This document shows, piece after piece, positions 7,632 through 17,500 of a DNA stretch of 64,000 nucleotides (its first letter is position 1; every line of letters starts with the position of its first letter). The DNA is from Edaphobacter dinghuensis (GTDB taxonomy: Bacteria; Acidobacteriota; Terriglobia; Terriglobales; Acidobacteriaceae). The stretch covers positions 186,001 to 250,000 of the forward strand of contig NZ_BMGT01000001.1 in assembly GCF_014640335.1 (NCBI RefSeq), written 5' to 3'. The notes beneath the pieces are model-generated. The model was not told where the DNA came from, made no database searches, and saw nothing but the letters and a program-made list of their open reading frames with translations. The translations under genes were made by a program, and so were the position numbers.

Positions 7632-10376
7632 GTGAACAGAGCTTTAGAAGCTGGCAAATCGGGCTGTGGGCCTAATCCGAAGCTTTGGAGAGAGGCAGGG
7701 ACGGAGCGGCTGCGGTTTGGGCGTGCTCCTCTGCTGGCTGCGGCGGCCTGGTTTGCGGTGGGCGAGATAATGGCCCGCAACCGGCAGCCTGCGATCGTAC
7801 TGCTGATCGCTTTGGTGGCGTTGGTAGGACTGGCTCTGGCGGGACTTCGATGGTCGCTTCGAAGCGCAACCCTGGCTTTAGCCGCAATCTGGATGGTCGT
7901 GGGGATGTGGTGTGCTGAGGTGCAGCCGTCTCCGGCGCCACAGACCGCGTTGCAGAACTATGCCGATGGACTAAGCAGGCAGGTCCGAGGGCGTGTGGTC
8001 AGGGTGCGGGAGTTGCCGCCTCGTCAGAAGGCAGTCGATCAGGACAACGATCCCGCATGGTGGCTGGAGAAGGAGCCGGATGCAGCGGATGCGGTCTCGG
8101 TCGACCTCGCCGTAGAGGATGTGGAGTATCTGACTCCGGACATCTCGCGGATGGTTCCGGTTCCGGGCGGAGTTCGCGTAACGGTGCTGGCAGATGCCGG
8201 ATCGCTTCCCGATCTGAAGTGCGGCGATGTGATCGAAGGGCCGATGCGGTTGAAGGTTCCAGAGCGGTATCGCGATCCCGGCGCCTGGCAATATGCAGAC
8301 TATCTGCTGGCGCAGGGGCTGGGCTTTCACGCAACAGTCAAAGCACGCAAGATGACGATGCTGGGCATGGGCGCGCGCGACCTGCAATGCAGAGTGTATG
8401 CGGCGCAGAGTTGGGCATCGGACAAGATCTCGGCGTATGTGAGATCGAGCCCAAACCGGCGCATGCCGCCTACGTTGCGCTTGAGCACGGACGATGCGGG
8501 GATGCTGAACGCCATGCTCTTCGGCGACCGCACGGGGTTGAACCGGGCGCTGCGACTGGGCTTTGAGCGGACTGGGTCGTTTCACTTGTTCGTCGTCTCG
8601 GGCATGCACGTGGCGTTGCTGGCAGGGCTGGTGTTCTGGGTGACGCGGCGGCTAAGGCTAAGTGAGTGGTTGGCTACGCTGCTGACCATCGGATTGACGG
8701 CTGGCTATGCTCTGCTGACCGGCTTTGGTGTTCCGGTGCAGCGGGCCTTGTGGATGGTGGCAATCTTTTTGGTGGCTCGGTTGTTGTCGCGGGACAGGAA
8801 CGTGCTGAATGCGTTGGGGGCGGCGGCACTGGGAGTGCTGGTATGGTCGCCGGGGAGCTTATTCGAAGCGAGCTTTCAGATGACGTTTCTGGCAATCATC
8901 GCTATTGGAGGGATCGCGGTTCCGCTGTGGGAGCGTGGCCCCGGAGATTATGCGCGGGCGGCGCGGCATCTTTGGGATGAGTGGGAGGATGTGCGGCTGC
9001 ATCCGGAGGTGGCGCAGTTTCGCGTAATGCTGCGGGTTTGGGGTGAGGCGTTTGCAGAGCTGCTGGGACGTTGGGCGCGCGGAGTTCCGGCACTGATGGT
9101 GCGATACGGATTTTGGGCTCTGGAACTGGGGCTGATTGGAGTGATCGTGGAACTGGTGATGGTGCTGCCGATGGCAGTCTACTTTCACCGGGCCACAGTA
9201 TTTGCTCTGCCTGCGAATATGCTGAGCGTGCCGCTGGTAGCGGTGCTCGCTCCCATGGCGGTGGTGACATTTTGCGCCATGCTGGTAAGCCCGGCGCTGG
9301 CGATGTTGCCGGGTGCGGCGACAGCATTTCTGCTGCATGGAATCGCAGATGTGATCGGACGCGTAAGTCAGATTCGGACGGCGGATATGCGAATCCCGGG
9401 ACCGGTCTGGCCGGTTGCTCTGCTGGCTGTCGTGGGGTGGGGCTTCTGCTGCTGGGCAGTGAGGAGATCGAGGGCGTGGAGTTGGGTCGCTGTGGCTGTG
9501 CTGCCGCTGATCGCGGCGATGGTGCTGTGGCCGGAGCGCCCGGTGACTTCGCCGGGAATGCTGGAGGTGACCGCGATTGATGTAGGACAGGGAGATTCGC
9601 TGCTGGTGGTAAGCCCGGAGGGCAAAGCGATGCTGGTGGATGCGGGAGGGCCGGTGGGTGGGCCTTCTGAGGCTGCGGCGGCGAGCAGTGGCTTCGATGT
9701 GGGAGAAGAGGTAGTGGCTCCTTACCTGTGGTCTCGGCGGATTCGGCGGCTGGATGTGGTGGCGTTGAGCCATGCGCATAGCGACCACATGGGAGGGATG
9801 CCGGCAATATTGCGGGACTTCAGGCCGAGGGAGCTGTGGGTCGGAATCGATCCAGATTCAGAGGCTTATCGAGAGCTGTTGGCAGAGGCCAAAAAGTTGG
9901 GCGTTGCGGTAAAGCACTTTCATGCCGGAGAGGATCTGGTATGGGGCGGAACCGAGATCTCTATGCTGGCTCCTGAGCCGACCTACAGGAACGATGGCGC
10001 TCCGGTGAATGACGACTCACTGGTGATGCGGATGCAGTCTGGGAAGGCATCGGTGCTGCTGGAGGGCGACGCCGAGGCTCCGAGCGAGCGGGCCATGGTG
10101 GCGGATGGAAAGATGCAGCCGATGACGCTGCTGAAAGTGGGACACCACGGCAGCAATAGCTCGACCACGCCGGAGTTTTTTGCGGAGGCCGCGCCCAAGG
10201 ATGCCGTGATCTCAGTGGGCAAGGGAAATACGTTCGGGCATCCCCGAGTCGAGGTGATCGACCGGATTGCAGCGGCGCATACACGGCTTTACCGAACGGA
10301 TGAGTTTGGACTGACTACGTTTCTGCTGGGCCGCGACGGGGGGATTCGAGAGGTCACAGGGGCTGGAGATGAATAG
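7632..10376 (+). CDS. comEC: ComEC/Rec2-type DNA uptake channel
   Basis: Inner-membrane protein that carries single-stranded DNA into the cytoplasm during natural transformation. The 914 residues show the standard order: N-terminal membrane and DUF4131-like domain, a central multi-helix Competence domain (VVSGMHVALLAGLVF is its hallmark), and a C-terminal beta-lactamase-fold domain with SHAHSDHMGG and VGHHGSNSS. The start chosen is GTG with a weak ribosome site, so the true start may differ by some codons. Other late-competence genes are not in the window. It ends the valS run. Confidence 0.93.
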   Translation: MNRALEAGKSGCGPNPKLWREAGTERLRFGRAPLLAAAAWFAVGEIMARNRQPAIVLLIALVALVGLALAGLRWSLRSATLALAAIWMVVGMWCAEVQPSPAPQTALQNYADGLSRQVRGRVVRVRELPPRQKAVDQDNDPAWWLEKEPDAADAVSVDLAVEDVEYLTPDISRMVPVPGGVRVTVLADAGSLPDLKCGDVIEGPMRLKVPERYRDPGAWQYADYLLAQGLGFHATVKARKMTMLGMGARDLQCRVYAAQSWASDKISAYVRSSPNRRMPPTLRLSTDDAGMLNAMLFGDRTGLNRALRLGFERTGSFHLFVVSGMHVALLAGLVFWVTRRLRLSEWLATLLTIGLTAGYALLTGFGVPVQRALWMVAIFLVARLLSRDRNVLNALGAAALGVLVWSPGSLFEASFQMTFLAIIAIGGIAVPLWERGPGDYARAARHLWDEWEDVRLHPEVAQFRVMLRVWGEAFAELLGRWARGVPALMVRYGFWALELGLIGVIVELVMVLPMAVYFHRATVFALPANMLSVPLVAVLAPMAVVTFCAMLVSPALAMLPGAATAFLLHGIADVIGRVSQIRTADMRIPGPVWPVALLAVVGWGFCCWAVRRSRAWSWVAVAVLPLIAAMVLWPERPVTSPGMLEVTAIDVGQGDSLLVVSPEGKAMLVDAGGPVGGPSEAAAASSGFDVGEEVVAPYLWSRRIRRLDVVALSHAHSDHMGGMPAILRDFRPRELWVGIDPDSEAYRELLAEAKKLGVAVKHFHAGEDLVWGGTEISMLAPEPTYRNDGAPVNDDSLVMRMQSGKASVLLEGDAEAPSERAMVADGKMQPMTLLKVGHHGSNSSTTPEFFAEAAPKDAVISVGKGNTFGHPRVEVIDRIAAAHTRLYRTDEFGLTTFLLGRDGGIREVTGAGDE

Positions 10377-10731
10377 ACACAGATTTGCATGGATGATATC
10401 GCTTACATAAATCAGGGACCGGTAAAGGCAAGGCAGGTGATAACGTCTCTTTCCTCTTGATGAGAATCAGCAGCTCTAAAAAGACGCTGAATCTCGGCAC
10501 AGAATCTGCGCTGCGGCCTATCCTATCGTTGCTTCCGTATGATAAAAAGACACCTTGGCAGGACCACTTTCCACGACGATATGGGCCGACAAAGACAGAT
10601 ACACATTGAGCGATGCGTATGGACGGATCGCTTTGGATGCGGACCAGTTTCCACGACGATAATGGGCCGATAAAAATAAACGCACATTGAGCGGTGCGCA
10701 GAGATGCATCGCTTTGGAGAAGGAAAAGGAA
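10377..10731 (+). other. gene-free stretch before gnd
   Basis: No credible gene on either strand. The first 180 bases carry no recognisable element. The second half holds the tandem repeat listed separately, which runs up to the gnd ribosome site (AAGGAAAAGGA just before the ATG). I see no clear sigma-70 promoter pair, so the gnd promoter is probably inside or just upstream of the repeat. Confidence 0.6.
10561..10721 (+). repeat. two imperfect 80-bp tandem copies in the gnd leader
   Basis: Copy 1 covers 10561-10640 and copy 2 starts at 10641. Both open with GGACCAxTTTCCACGACGAT, share TGGGCCGA, ACACATTGAGCG (CACATTGAGCG in copy 2) and end with ATCGCTTTGGA. Copy 2 ends at the gnd ribosome-binding site. 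The copies differ at many scattered positions and by one inserted base. Confidence 0.85.
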
Positions 10732-12192
10732 ATGGCAGAAGCAACTTGTGATATTGGATTGATTGGTCTGGCAGTCATGGGCCAGAACCTTGTACTGAAC
10801 ATGAACGACCACGGCTACAAGGTCGCCGTGTTCAATCGGACGGTTTCTAAAGTCGATGAGTTCATCAACAATGAGGCCAAGGGTACCGAGGTTGTTGGAG
10901 CGCATTCGGTCGAAGAGATGTGCCAGATGCTGAAGACGCCGCGCCGCGTGATGATTATGGTGAAGGCAGGCGATGTCGTCGACCAGACGATCGATTCGGT
11001 GCTGCCGTATCTCGAGAAGGGCGACATTATCATTGATGGCGGCAACTCGCTGTTCACCGACTCGAACCGCCGCACGAAGGACCTTGCAGCCAAAGGCATT
11101 CTGTTTATCGGCACAGGCGTGAGCGGCGGCGAAGAGGGTGCACGTTTCGGCCCGTCAATTATGCCGGGCGGCAACAAGGAAGCGTGGCCTCATGTGAAGG
11201 AGATCTTTCAGGCCATCGCGGCGAAGGTGGAAGATGGCACTCCCTGCTGCGACTGGGTGGGTGAAGACGGCGCGGGCCACTACGTGAAGATGGTCCACAA
11301 CGGCATTGAGTACGGCGATATGCAATTGATCTGCGAAGCCTACCAGTTGCTGAAGGACGGCCTCGGCCTGACTGCCGACGAGTTTGCCACGGTCTTCAAC
11401 GACTGGAACAAGGGCGAGTTGGACAGCTTCCTGATCGAGATTTCGGCTGAGATCTTCGCCAAGAAGGACGATGACGGCCAGCCGATGGTCGATAAGATTC
11501 TTGACACAGCGGGACAGAAGGGCACGGGTAAGTGGACGGCCATCTCCGCGCTGGACCTGGGCATGCCGGTGACGCTGATCGGCGAGAGCGTGTTTGCACG
11601 TTGCCTTTCGGCGTTGAAGGATGAGCGTGTTGCGGCTTCGAAGGTGCTGAACGGGCCGAAGAAGGCTTTGACAGTTTCAGAGAAGGCGCAGTTCATTGAA
11701 GATGTTCGGCGTGCGCTGTACTGCTCGAAGATGATCAGCTACGCGCAGGGCTACATGCTGCTGCGTGCAGCTGAAAAAGAGATGAACTGGAACCTGAACA
11801 TGGGCGGCATCGCGCTGATGTGGCGCGGCGGCTGCATCATTCGCAGCGTCTTCCTGGGCAACATCAAGGCGGCATTCGACAAGAATCCGAAGCTGCAGAA
11901 CCTGCTGATGGACGACTTTTTCTCGGCTGCGCTGAACAAGTACGGCGCATCGTGGCGGAAGGCCGTCATTCACGCAATCGAGATTGGCGTGCCCATGCCC
12001 GCGTTCTCGACAGCGCTGGCGTTCTACGACGGCTACCGGACGGAGCGGCTGCCGGCGAACCTGTTGCAGGCGCAGCGAGACTTCTTTGGCGCTCACACCT
12101 ACGAGCGCGTCGATAAGCCTCGCGGTGAGTTCTTCCACACCAACTGGACCGGACGCGGCGGACGGGTTGCCTCTTCGACCTATAACGCTTAG
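10732..12192 (+). CDS. gnd: 6-phosphogluconate dehydrogenase, long NADP-type
   Basis: Oxidatively decarboxylates 6-phosphogluconate to ribulose 5-phosphate. The N-terminal Rossmann motif is GLIGLAVMGQNL, followed by IIDGGNSLFTDSNRR, GTGVSGGEEGARFGPSIMPG and KMVHNGIEYGDMQ with the catalytic Lys and Glu region, and a long C-terminal helical domain. It has 486 residues, the long dimeric class. An in-frame ATG-like start at 10687 is possible, but the ATG at 10732 has an AAGGA-rich ribosome site and matches family starts. A second, short 6PGDH lies at 25578-26483. A strong terminator follows. Confidence 0.96.
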   Translation: MAEATCDIGLIGLAVMGQNLVLNMNDHGYKVAVFNRTVSKVDEFINNEAKGTEVVGAHSVEEMCQMLKTPRRVMIMVKAGDVVDQTIDSVLPYLEKGDIIIDGGNSLFTDSNRRTKDLAAKGILFIGTGVSGGEEGARFGPSIMPGGNKEAWPHVKEIFQAIAAKVEDGTPCCDWVGEDGAGHYVKMVHNGIEYGDMQLICEAYQLLKDGLGLTADEFATVFNDWNKGELDSFLIEISAEIFAKKDDDGQPMVDKILDTAGQKGTGKWTAISALDLGMPVTLIGESVFARCLSALKDERVAASKVLNGPKKALTVSEKAQFIEDVRRALYCSKMISYAQGYMLLRAAEKEMNWNLNMGGIALMWRGGCIIRSVFLGNIKAAFDKNPKLQNLLMDDFFSAALNKYGASWRKAVIHAIEIGVPMPAFSTALAFYDGYRTERLPANLLQAQRDFFGAHTYERVDKPRGEFFHTNWTGRGGRVASSTYNA

Positions 12193-12210
12193 TCGTTTTG
12201 CAGGATGAAT

Positions 12211-12248
12211 AAAGGCCTGAGGCGATTGCCTCAGGCCTTTATCTTTTT
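12211..12248 (+). terminator. intrinsic terminator of gnd
   Basis: Perfect 13-bp arms AAAGGCCTGAGGC and GCCTCAGGCCTTT around a GATT loop, followed by ATCTTTTT. It starts 18 bases after the gnd stop. Confidence 0.93.
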
Positions 12249-12336
12249 GGTGCATGGGGCAGAAGAAAGGAAGCAAGAATCTATGGGAGGGTTTTGGATA
12301 TCTAACTAGATGTCGATGGAATGTGGAGGTTACTCA

Positions 12337-12612
12337 ATGGAGTTGAATCAAACAACTGAGGTAGCTGTACAGGTCAGTGCTGCGGAGCGAGCCGAGGAGC
12401 AGAAGCTGCTTCGTCGCTTGCAGATGATGATGAATATGACGATGCAGGTCATCGCGCAGGATGAGTCGCTGACCATCGATGAGGCAGCGCAGATGATCGG
12501 CGACAGCAGGAAGGCAGCGCTAGCAATGTTTCCGGGCAAAGAGCTGGCCTATGACCTGATCTGGAAGCCGCGATTTCAGCGGCTGATGCGAGAGCGGTTT
12601 CGCATCATGTAA
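12337..12612 (+). CDS. small helical protein of unknown function
   Basis: A 91-residue soluble protein starting MELNQTTEVAVQVS. It is predicted almost all helical, with Met- and Gln-rich central helices (LRRLQMMMNMTMQVIAQD) and a basic C-terminus. I do not recognise the family. An in-frame ATG at 12310 exists, but the ATG at 12337 is preceded by a good ribosome site (GTGGAGGT, 6-7 bases away). It sits alone between the gnd terminator and an acetyltransferase gene that starts 32 bases later. Confidence 0.8.
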   Translation: MELNQTTEVAVQVSAAERAEEQKLLRRLQMMMNMTMQVIAQDESLTIDEAAQMIGDSRKAALAMFPGKELAYDLIWKPRFQRLMRERFRIM

Positions 12613-12644
12613 CTTCTACTGATACCTATCGGGCACTCGAGAAT

Positions 12645-13148
12645 ATGCAGATACGGTTGGCTGTGCACGAGGATGTAGCAGCAGTGATTGATTTGTTGCG
12701 GCGCGTCGTGCCATCGATGCGAGCAGCAGGAAACCTGCAGTGGGATGAAAACTATCCCACTGCGGCGATATTTGAGCATGACGTTGATCAGAGACAGCTC
12801 TGGGTAGCTGAGACCGAGGGCACCCTTGCAGGGATGATTGCGGTGACGACCGGCCAGGACCCGGAGTATGGGCACGCGGGCTGGAATGTCGAAGAGGATG
12901 GGGTGATGGTGCATCGGTTGGCAGTCGATCCGGCATTTCGCGGAGCAGGCGTAGCGACAGCCTTAATGAGACAAGCAGAAGAGGTAGCGGCAGAGCGCGG
13001 CATCCCTGCGGTGCGCACCGATACGAGCATCGAGAACGAGGCCGCACAGCGATTGTTCCTCAGGCTGGGATATAGCAAGACCGGCGAGATCAGTCTGTCC
13101 TTCCGTCCCGGACTGCGCGTTGTCTGCTACGAAAAACGATTGCGCTGA
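12645..13148 (+). CDS. GNAT-family N-acetyltransferase
   Basis: A 167-residue acetyl-CoA-dependent acyltransferase of the GNAT fold. The core motif A is VHRLAVDPAFRGAGVATALM, with the RGAGVA pyrophosphate loop, followed by the motif B segment NEAAQRLFLRLGYSKTGEI. The substrate cannot be deduced. No signal peptide is present. It probably shares a transcript with the small gene at 12337, 32 bases upstream. Confidence 0.9.
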   Translation: MQIRLAVHEDVAAVIDLLRRVVPSMRAAGNLQWDENYPTAAIFEHDVDQRQLWVAETEGTLAGMIAVTTGQDPEYGHAGWNVEEDGVMVHRLAVDPAFRGAGVATALMRQAEEVAAERGIPAVRTDTSIENEAAQRLFLRLGYSKTGEISLSFRPGLRVVCYEKRLR

Positions 13149-13165
13149 GCGTCGATTTCTCTCGA

Positions 13166-13181
13166 TGTAAATGGTTACATT
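13166..13181. promoter_or_regulatory. operator-like palindrome before the alpha-galactosidase gene
   Basis: ATGTAAATGGTTACAT has perfect 6-bp arms (ATGTAA/TTACAT) around four bases and lies about 110 bases before the galactosidase start. The TGTAA-N4-TTACA form resembles LacI-family sites. No LacI-type gene is nearby, so the regulator is unknown. Confidence 0.4.
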
Positions 13182-13289
13182 ACAATTGGCGCGACGGTTC
13201 AGGAGATCTCTGGCCGTTCCGTTCTCCTGCTCTTTTGCGCATCTTGCGAGTAGGAATGGACATCTTCGCAAAATTGAAAGGGAGACAGG

Positions 13290-14477
13290 ATGAAAATGCT
13301 GCGTTGGGTTTGGATTTGTTCGCTGCTGATGGTTGTGCTGCTCGCACCTGCCGCCGGGCACGCGCTGGAGAATGGATTGGCTCGGACTCCGCCGATGGGT
13401 TGGAACAGCTGGAACAAGTATGCGTGCAAGGGCATCAATGAAGGCGTCGTTCGCGAGACTGCGGATGCAATGGCCAGCAACGGGATGAAGGATGCCGGGT
13501 ATCAGTACGTCATCATCGACGACTGCTGGCAGACGGGTCGCGACGCCGAAGGCAACATCGTCGTGGACAAGGAGAAGTTTCCCAATGGCATTAAGGCTGT
13601 GGCAGACTATGTCCACTCAAAAGGCTTGAAGTTCGGAATCTATACCGACGCAGGCACGGAGACCTGCGGCGGCCGCCCCGGCAGCCTCGGCCACGAGTAT
13701 CAGGATGCGCGCCAGTATGCCGAATGGGGTGTGGACTACCTGAAGGAAGATTGGTGCCACACCGTACCGGGGCAGAACAGCGAGGCATCCTATACGGTGA
13801 TGCGTGATGCACTGAAGGCTTCGGGCAGGCCGATCCTCTTCAGTATCTGCGAGTGGGGGTCGACGAAACCGTGGCTGTGGGCTGGGCCGATTGGCAATAT
13901 GTGGCGGGCTACCGGCGATATTCAGGATTGCTGGGACTGCAAGAAGAGCTGGGGCGGCAATGGTGTGACGCAGATTCTGGACCTGATGGATGGAATCGAG
14001 AGCTACGCGGGGCCGGGCCACTGGAACGATCCGGACATGCTCGAGGTAGGTAACGGCGGAATGACCACGACGGAAAATCGCGCGCACTTCAGCATGTGGG
14101 CGCTATTTTCGGCTCCCCTGCTGGCTGGCAATGACATTGAGCACATGTCCGCCGACACGAAGGAGATTCTGCTGAACAAAGAGGTCATCGCGATTGATCA
14201 GGATGCTCTGGGTCAGCAGGGACGCAGAGTGAAGAAGGATGGCGATCTCGAGATCTGGTCTAAGCAACTAGCCGATGGCGGTCGCGCTGTCGCGCTGCTC
14301 AATCGCAGTGCTGCGGCGGCCAATATCTCGGTGAAGTGGACGGACATTGGCTATCCTAATACGCTAAGCGCTTCGGTACGCGATCTCTGGGCTAAGAAGG
14401 ACGTGGGACAAAAGACCGGCGGTTACTCGGCTGAAGTTCCCAGCCACGGCGTTGTCATGATCAAGGTGATGCCATAA
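13290..14477 (+). CDS. secreted alpha-galactosidase, glycoside hydrolase family 27
   Basis: Removes terminal alpha-linked galactose (or alpha-N-acetylgalactosamine) from oligo- and polysaccharides by a retaining mechanism. A signal peptide covers about residues 1-25, and the mature part starts LENGLARTPPMGWNSWN, the standard GH27 opening. The nucleophile is D154 in YLKEDW and the acid/base is D247 in GHWNDPDML. A small C-terminal beta domain follows. Length (395) is normal. It faces the TonB-dependent receptor tail to tail, and both may serve galactoside use. A strong terminator follows. Confidence 0.94.
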   Translation: MKMLRWVWICSLLMVVLLAPAAGHALENGLARTPPMGWNSWNKYACKGINEGVVRETADAMASNGMKDAGYQYVIIDDCWQTGRDAEGNIVVDKEKFPNGIKAVADYVHSKGLKFGIYTDAGTETCGGRPGSLGHEYQDARQYAEWGVDYLKEDWCHTVPGQNSEASYTVMRDALKASGRPILFSICEWGSTKPWLWAGPIGNMWRATGDIQDCWDCKKSWGGNGVTQILDLMDGIESYAGPGHWNDPDMLEVGNGGMTTTENRAHFSMWALFSAPLLAGNDIEHMSADTKEILLNKEVIAIDQDALGQQGRRVKKDGDLEIWSKQLADGGRAVALLNRSAAAANISVKWTDIGYPNTLSASVRDLWAKKDVGQKTGGYSAEVPSHGVVMIKVMP

Positions 14478-14504
14478 CAGTTAGCGGCATCTTTAGAGCA
14501 AAGC

Positions 14505-14547
14505 AAAAGGGTTGCCGTCTGCGATGAAGCGGGCGGCAACCCTTTTT
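14505..14547 (+). terminator. intrinsic terminator of the alpha-galactosidase gene
   Basis: Perfect 13-bp arms AAAAGGGTTGCCG (14505-14517) and CGGCAACCCTTTT (14534-14546), ending in a T run. The symmetric A/T flanks could also stop minus-strand transcription from the receptor gene. A second 9-bp hairpin lies at 14564-14593, next to the receptor stop codon. Confidence 0.9.
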
Positions 14548-14598
14548 ACGTTGATCGGTTATGAGCCTGCCGATACCGAAGGACCGGCAGGCTGAGTT

Positions 14599-17500
14599 TT
14601 AGAACTCGATGCGCGCGGTCAACTGGGCATCGCGTGAGGTATTGGCCTGAGTGCTGACAGTACCGAAGGTGGAGCTGCCGAACTGGGTTCCAATACCACC
14701 GAACTGCGTGTGGTTGGTGACGTTGTACAGATCGCCTTCCAACATCACGTGAGCCCCCTCGAAGCCCAGACCGAAGGTGCGGCGGAGGCTGATGTCCACG
14801 TTATAGTTGCCGGGACCGTAGAGGTTATACGGAGCGGTACGAGGCGAGTTGCTGAATACAGGGTTGGCTGTCGTCGAAGGCGTCGTGATGAAAGCAGCCG
14901 GGTTGATGAACTGTCTCTTGGCAAGCGTCGTCGTATTTCCGCCATGTCCCCAGTTACCGTTCGGCATCACCGATCCGGAGAAGCCGGGCGCCAGACTCGG
15001 CAAGCAGGTTCCGTTGGCGGCATTGGTGCCGCAGGAAGATGCCGTAAGAGTCAAAGGCGAGCCGGAGTACATCTGGACGATGCTGGAGAACTTGAAGTTG
15101 CTAAGAAGAGCGCGTGACAGGGTGCTTCCACCGCCGAAGCCGTTCTTGCCCAAGGGAAGGTCCCAGACGCCGGTGAGAACGAAGTGTTGCGGCTGGTTAG
15201 AGGTCGATACAGTGCGCTCGATCGAATCGACCTTGTGGAACTTACCATCGCCGGAGAACTGCGCCGGGATATCGTAACCGGAACGGAAGACACCACCATC
15301 GTCGATGGCTCTGGACCAGGTGTAGTTCGCCATGAAGGTAAGGCCGTGCGATACGCGCTTGTTGAGCGAGATCTGCAGGCCGTTGTAGTTGGAGTTGCCG
15401 ATGTTTCCGTACGTGTCGGAGACGCTGTACTGGGGGAACGGCTTGAGCAGAGTCGACAGAGCCTGCTTCGGATCGAACGAGGCGTAGCCGTTTTGCGGCG
15501 TAACGCCCTCAGCTTCCATCGCTGCGATATTTGCTGCAGTGGCCTTGTTGCTCAGAATAGCTCCGAGACCCAGGTACTTGGGATCAAGCTGGTTGATCCA
15601 GTAACCGCGACCGTTGTTGCCATCAGTAACTTCGAAGTGTCCCTGCGATCCGACGTAGCTCATGGTGAGCGTCAGAGTATCGGTGAAGGAGCGCTGGAAG
15701 CCGAAGCTCCAGTTGATGTACTGAGGCGCACGCGCTCCGAGATAAGGATCGCCGTAGCCGACAGACTGAGGCGTCGTGGAAGCATTGCTCAACAAGGTGC
15801 TATAACCCGTGCCGAAGCTGGACGAATAGTTCGGCAAAACAGGCGGAGGCGTCAGACCCTGGAATCCGGCATCGAGCTGCTGCGAAGGATCGTAGTTGGT
15901 TGCATTGATGTAAGACGTCTTGGGGCTGGCGGAGAAGCCAAGCGTTCCGCTGCCGCTCCTCGAGGTCGCCGATCCGCCGACGCCGTTGCCGTGGGTGTAC
16001 ATCACGCCCCAGCTTCCGCGCCACACCATCTTGGGATCGCTCTGGAAGGCGAAGCCGAGACGCGGGCCGAAGTTCTTGAAGTAGTTATTTACATTTGTGG
16101 AACAGTTGCAACCTGCGGCACCGGCGGCAGACCCTGCAAACTCCAGAGCTCCCTTATTGCCGGTAAGCGGGTTGGTCTCTGTCGGATTGAAGAACGAGAG
16201 TCTGTCATGCTCTTCCTGGTAGGTCGGGTAGAAGTCATACCGCAGACCGATGTTCAGGGTCAGGCGGGAGTTCACCTTCCAGTCGTCCTGGATATAGGGA
16301 GAGATCGGACGGAAGCGCGCTCCGGTCTCGACGATGGCGAGGTTGTCGGTCAGCGACTGGCTATCGACTGCGCCGGCAAGGAAGCTGGCGTAGGCGTAGC
16401 CGCCCGTCGTATCGAGCGTCGTCGTTGAATCGGCAAGAGGGCACGGATTCAGATTTTTAACGCTGCAGGTAAAGCCCTGGGTCTCAGACGCCGTATTGGC
16501 CAGCGTCAGGGGGCTGGTACCGGTTGCATTAGTCAGGTACTGATACTGCAACCATGCGATCTGGGCGCCGATGGTAAGAGTGTGCTTGCCGAGCATCCAC
16601 TGAAGGTTGTCGGTTGCGATATAGGCATTGGAGATAGCCGTGTTGGCTACGCTGCCCGCCCAGTTGGTGGGGTTGCTGCCGTTGCCCGAGAAGGTGACGA
16701 GCGGAAAAGCATTTGAAGCCTGGCCGGTAGGAAGCCCGGTGATACCGGCTGCTGTTGCGGCAAAATCTCCACCGCTGTTGGGGTTGAAGGTGGGGCCGTT
16801 GTAGCGGGCGAAGCCATAGTTGAACTGGTTCACCATCTTGGGAGTGATTGTGTAGTTGTCCTGCAACACCCAGACCGTGGTCTTGGGGGCATATTCCTGT
16901 CCGTAGTTGTACGGAGCAAACGGAAGGACGTTTCGGCCAGAGGTGGTCTGAACGGCCGGGCCGGTCGTAGCCTGACGGCCTTTGCCGAAGGTGAGCGACA
17001 CAGTGTTCTTCGAGTTGACGACCCAGTCCACGCGGTCGGTGGTCATCCAGTTATAGAGACCGTACTTGTAGCCGCCAACGTAGTTGTTGCCGGTGGTGGT
17101 GGGCAGGGTGATGTTCTTGGGGAAGAAGCCCTGCAGGTACTGCGCGACCTTGGACTGCTTCGACAGAGGAATGGTGTTGTTCGGATATTGCGTACGGGTG
17201 CAGGCGGTACCGGCAGTGTTGCAGACCGTGGAGGTAGGATCGTAGATCTTCAGACCCTGATCGCTGAAGTTTCCGTTGTACTCGGCCTGCGTCGGCACCG
17301 TCTGGTACGCAGCCAGAGGACCATGAGCAAAACGGTAGGCATCGTAGTTAAGGAAGAAGAACAGCTTGTCCTTCTTGATCGCGCCGCTCAGCACAGCGCC
17401 GTACTCGTTCATGTTCTCGCGAGGCTTTACTGCGTAGCCCTTTGAAGGATCGATCTGCGCGGGAGCAAAAAAGCCCCAGGTGTCGAGAGCGGTGTTGCGG

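Noticed and set aside
15184-16428. 414-codon plus-strand frame inside the TonB receptor gene
   Set aside because: Antisense shadow; composition is low-information and the minus-strand barrel is clearly coding.
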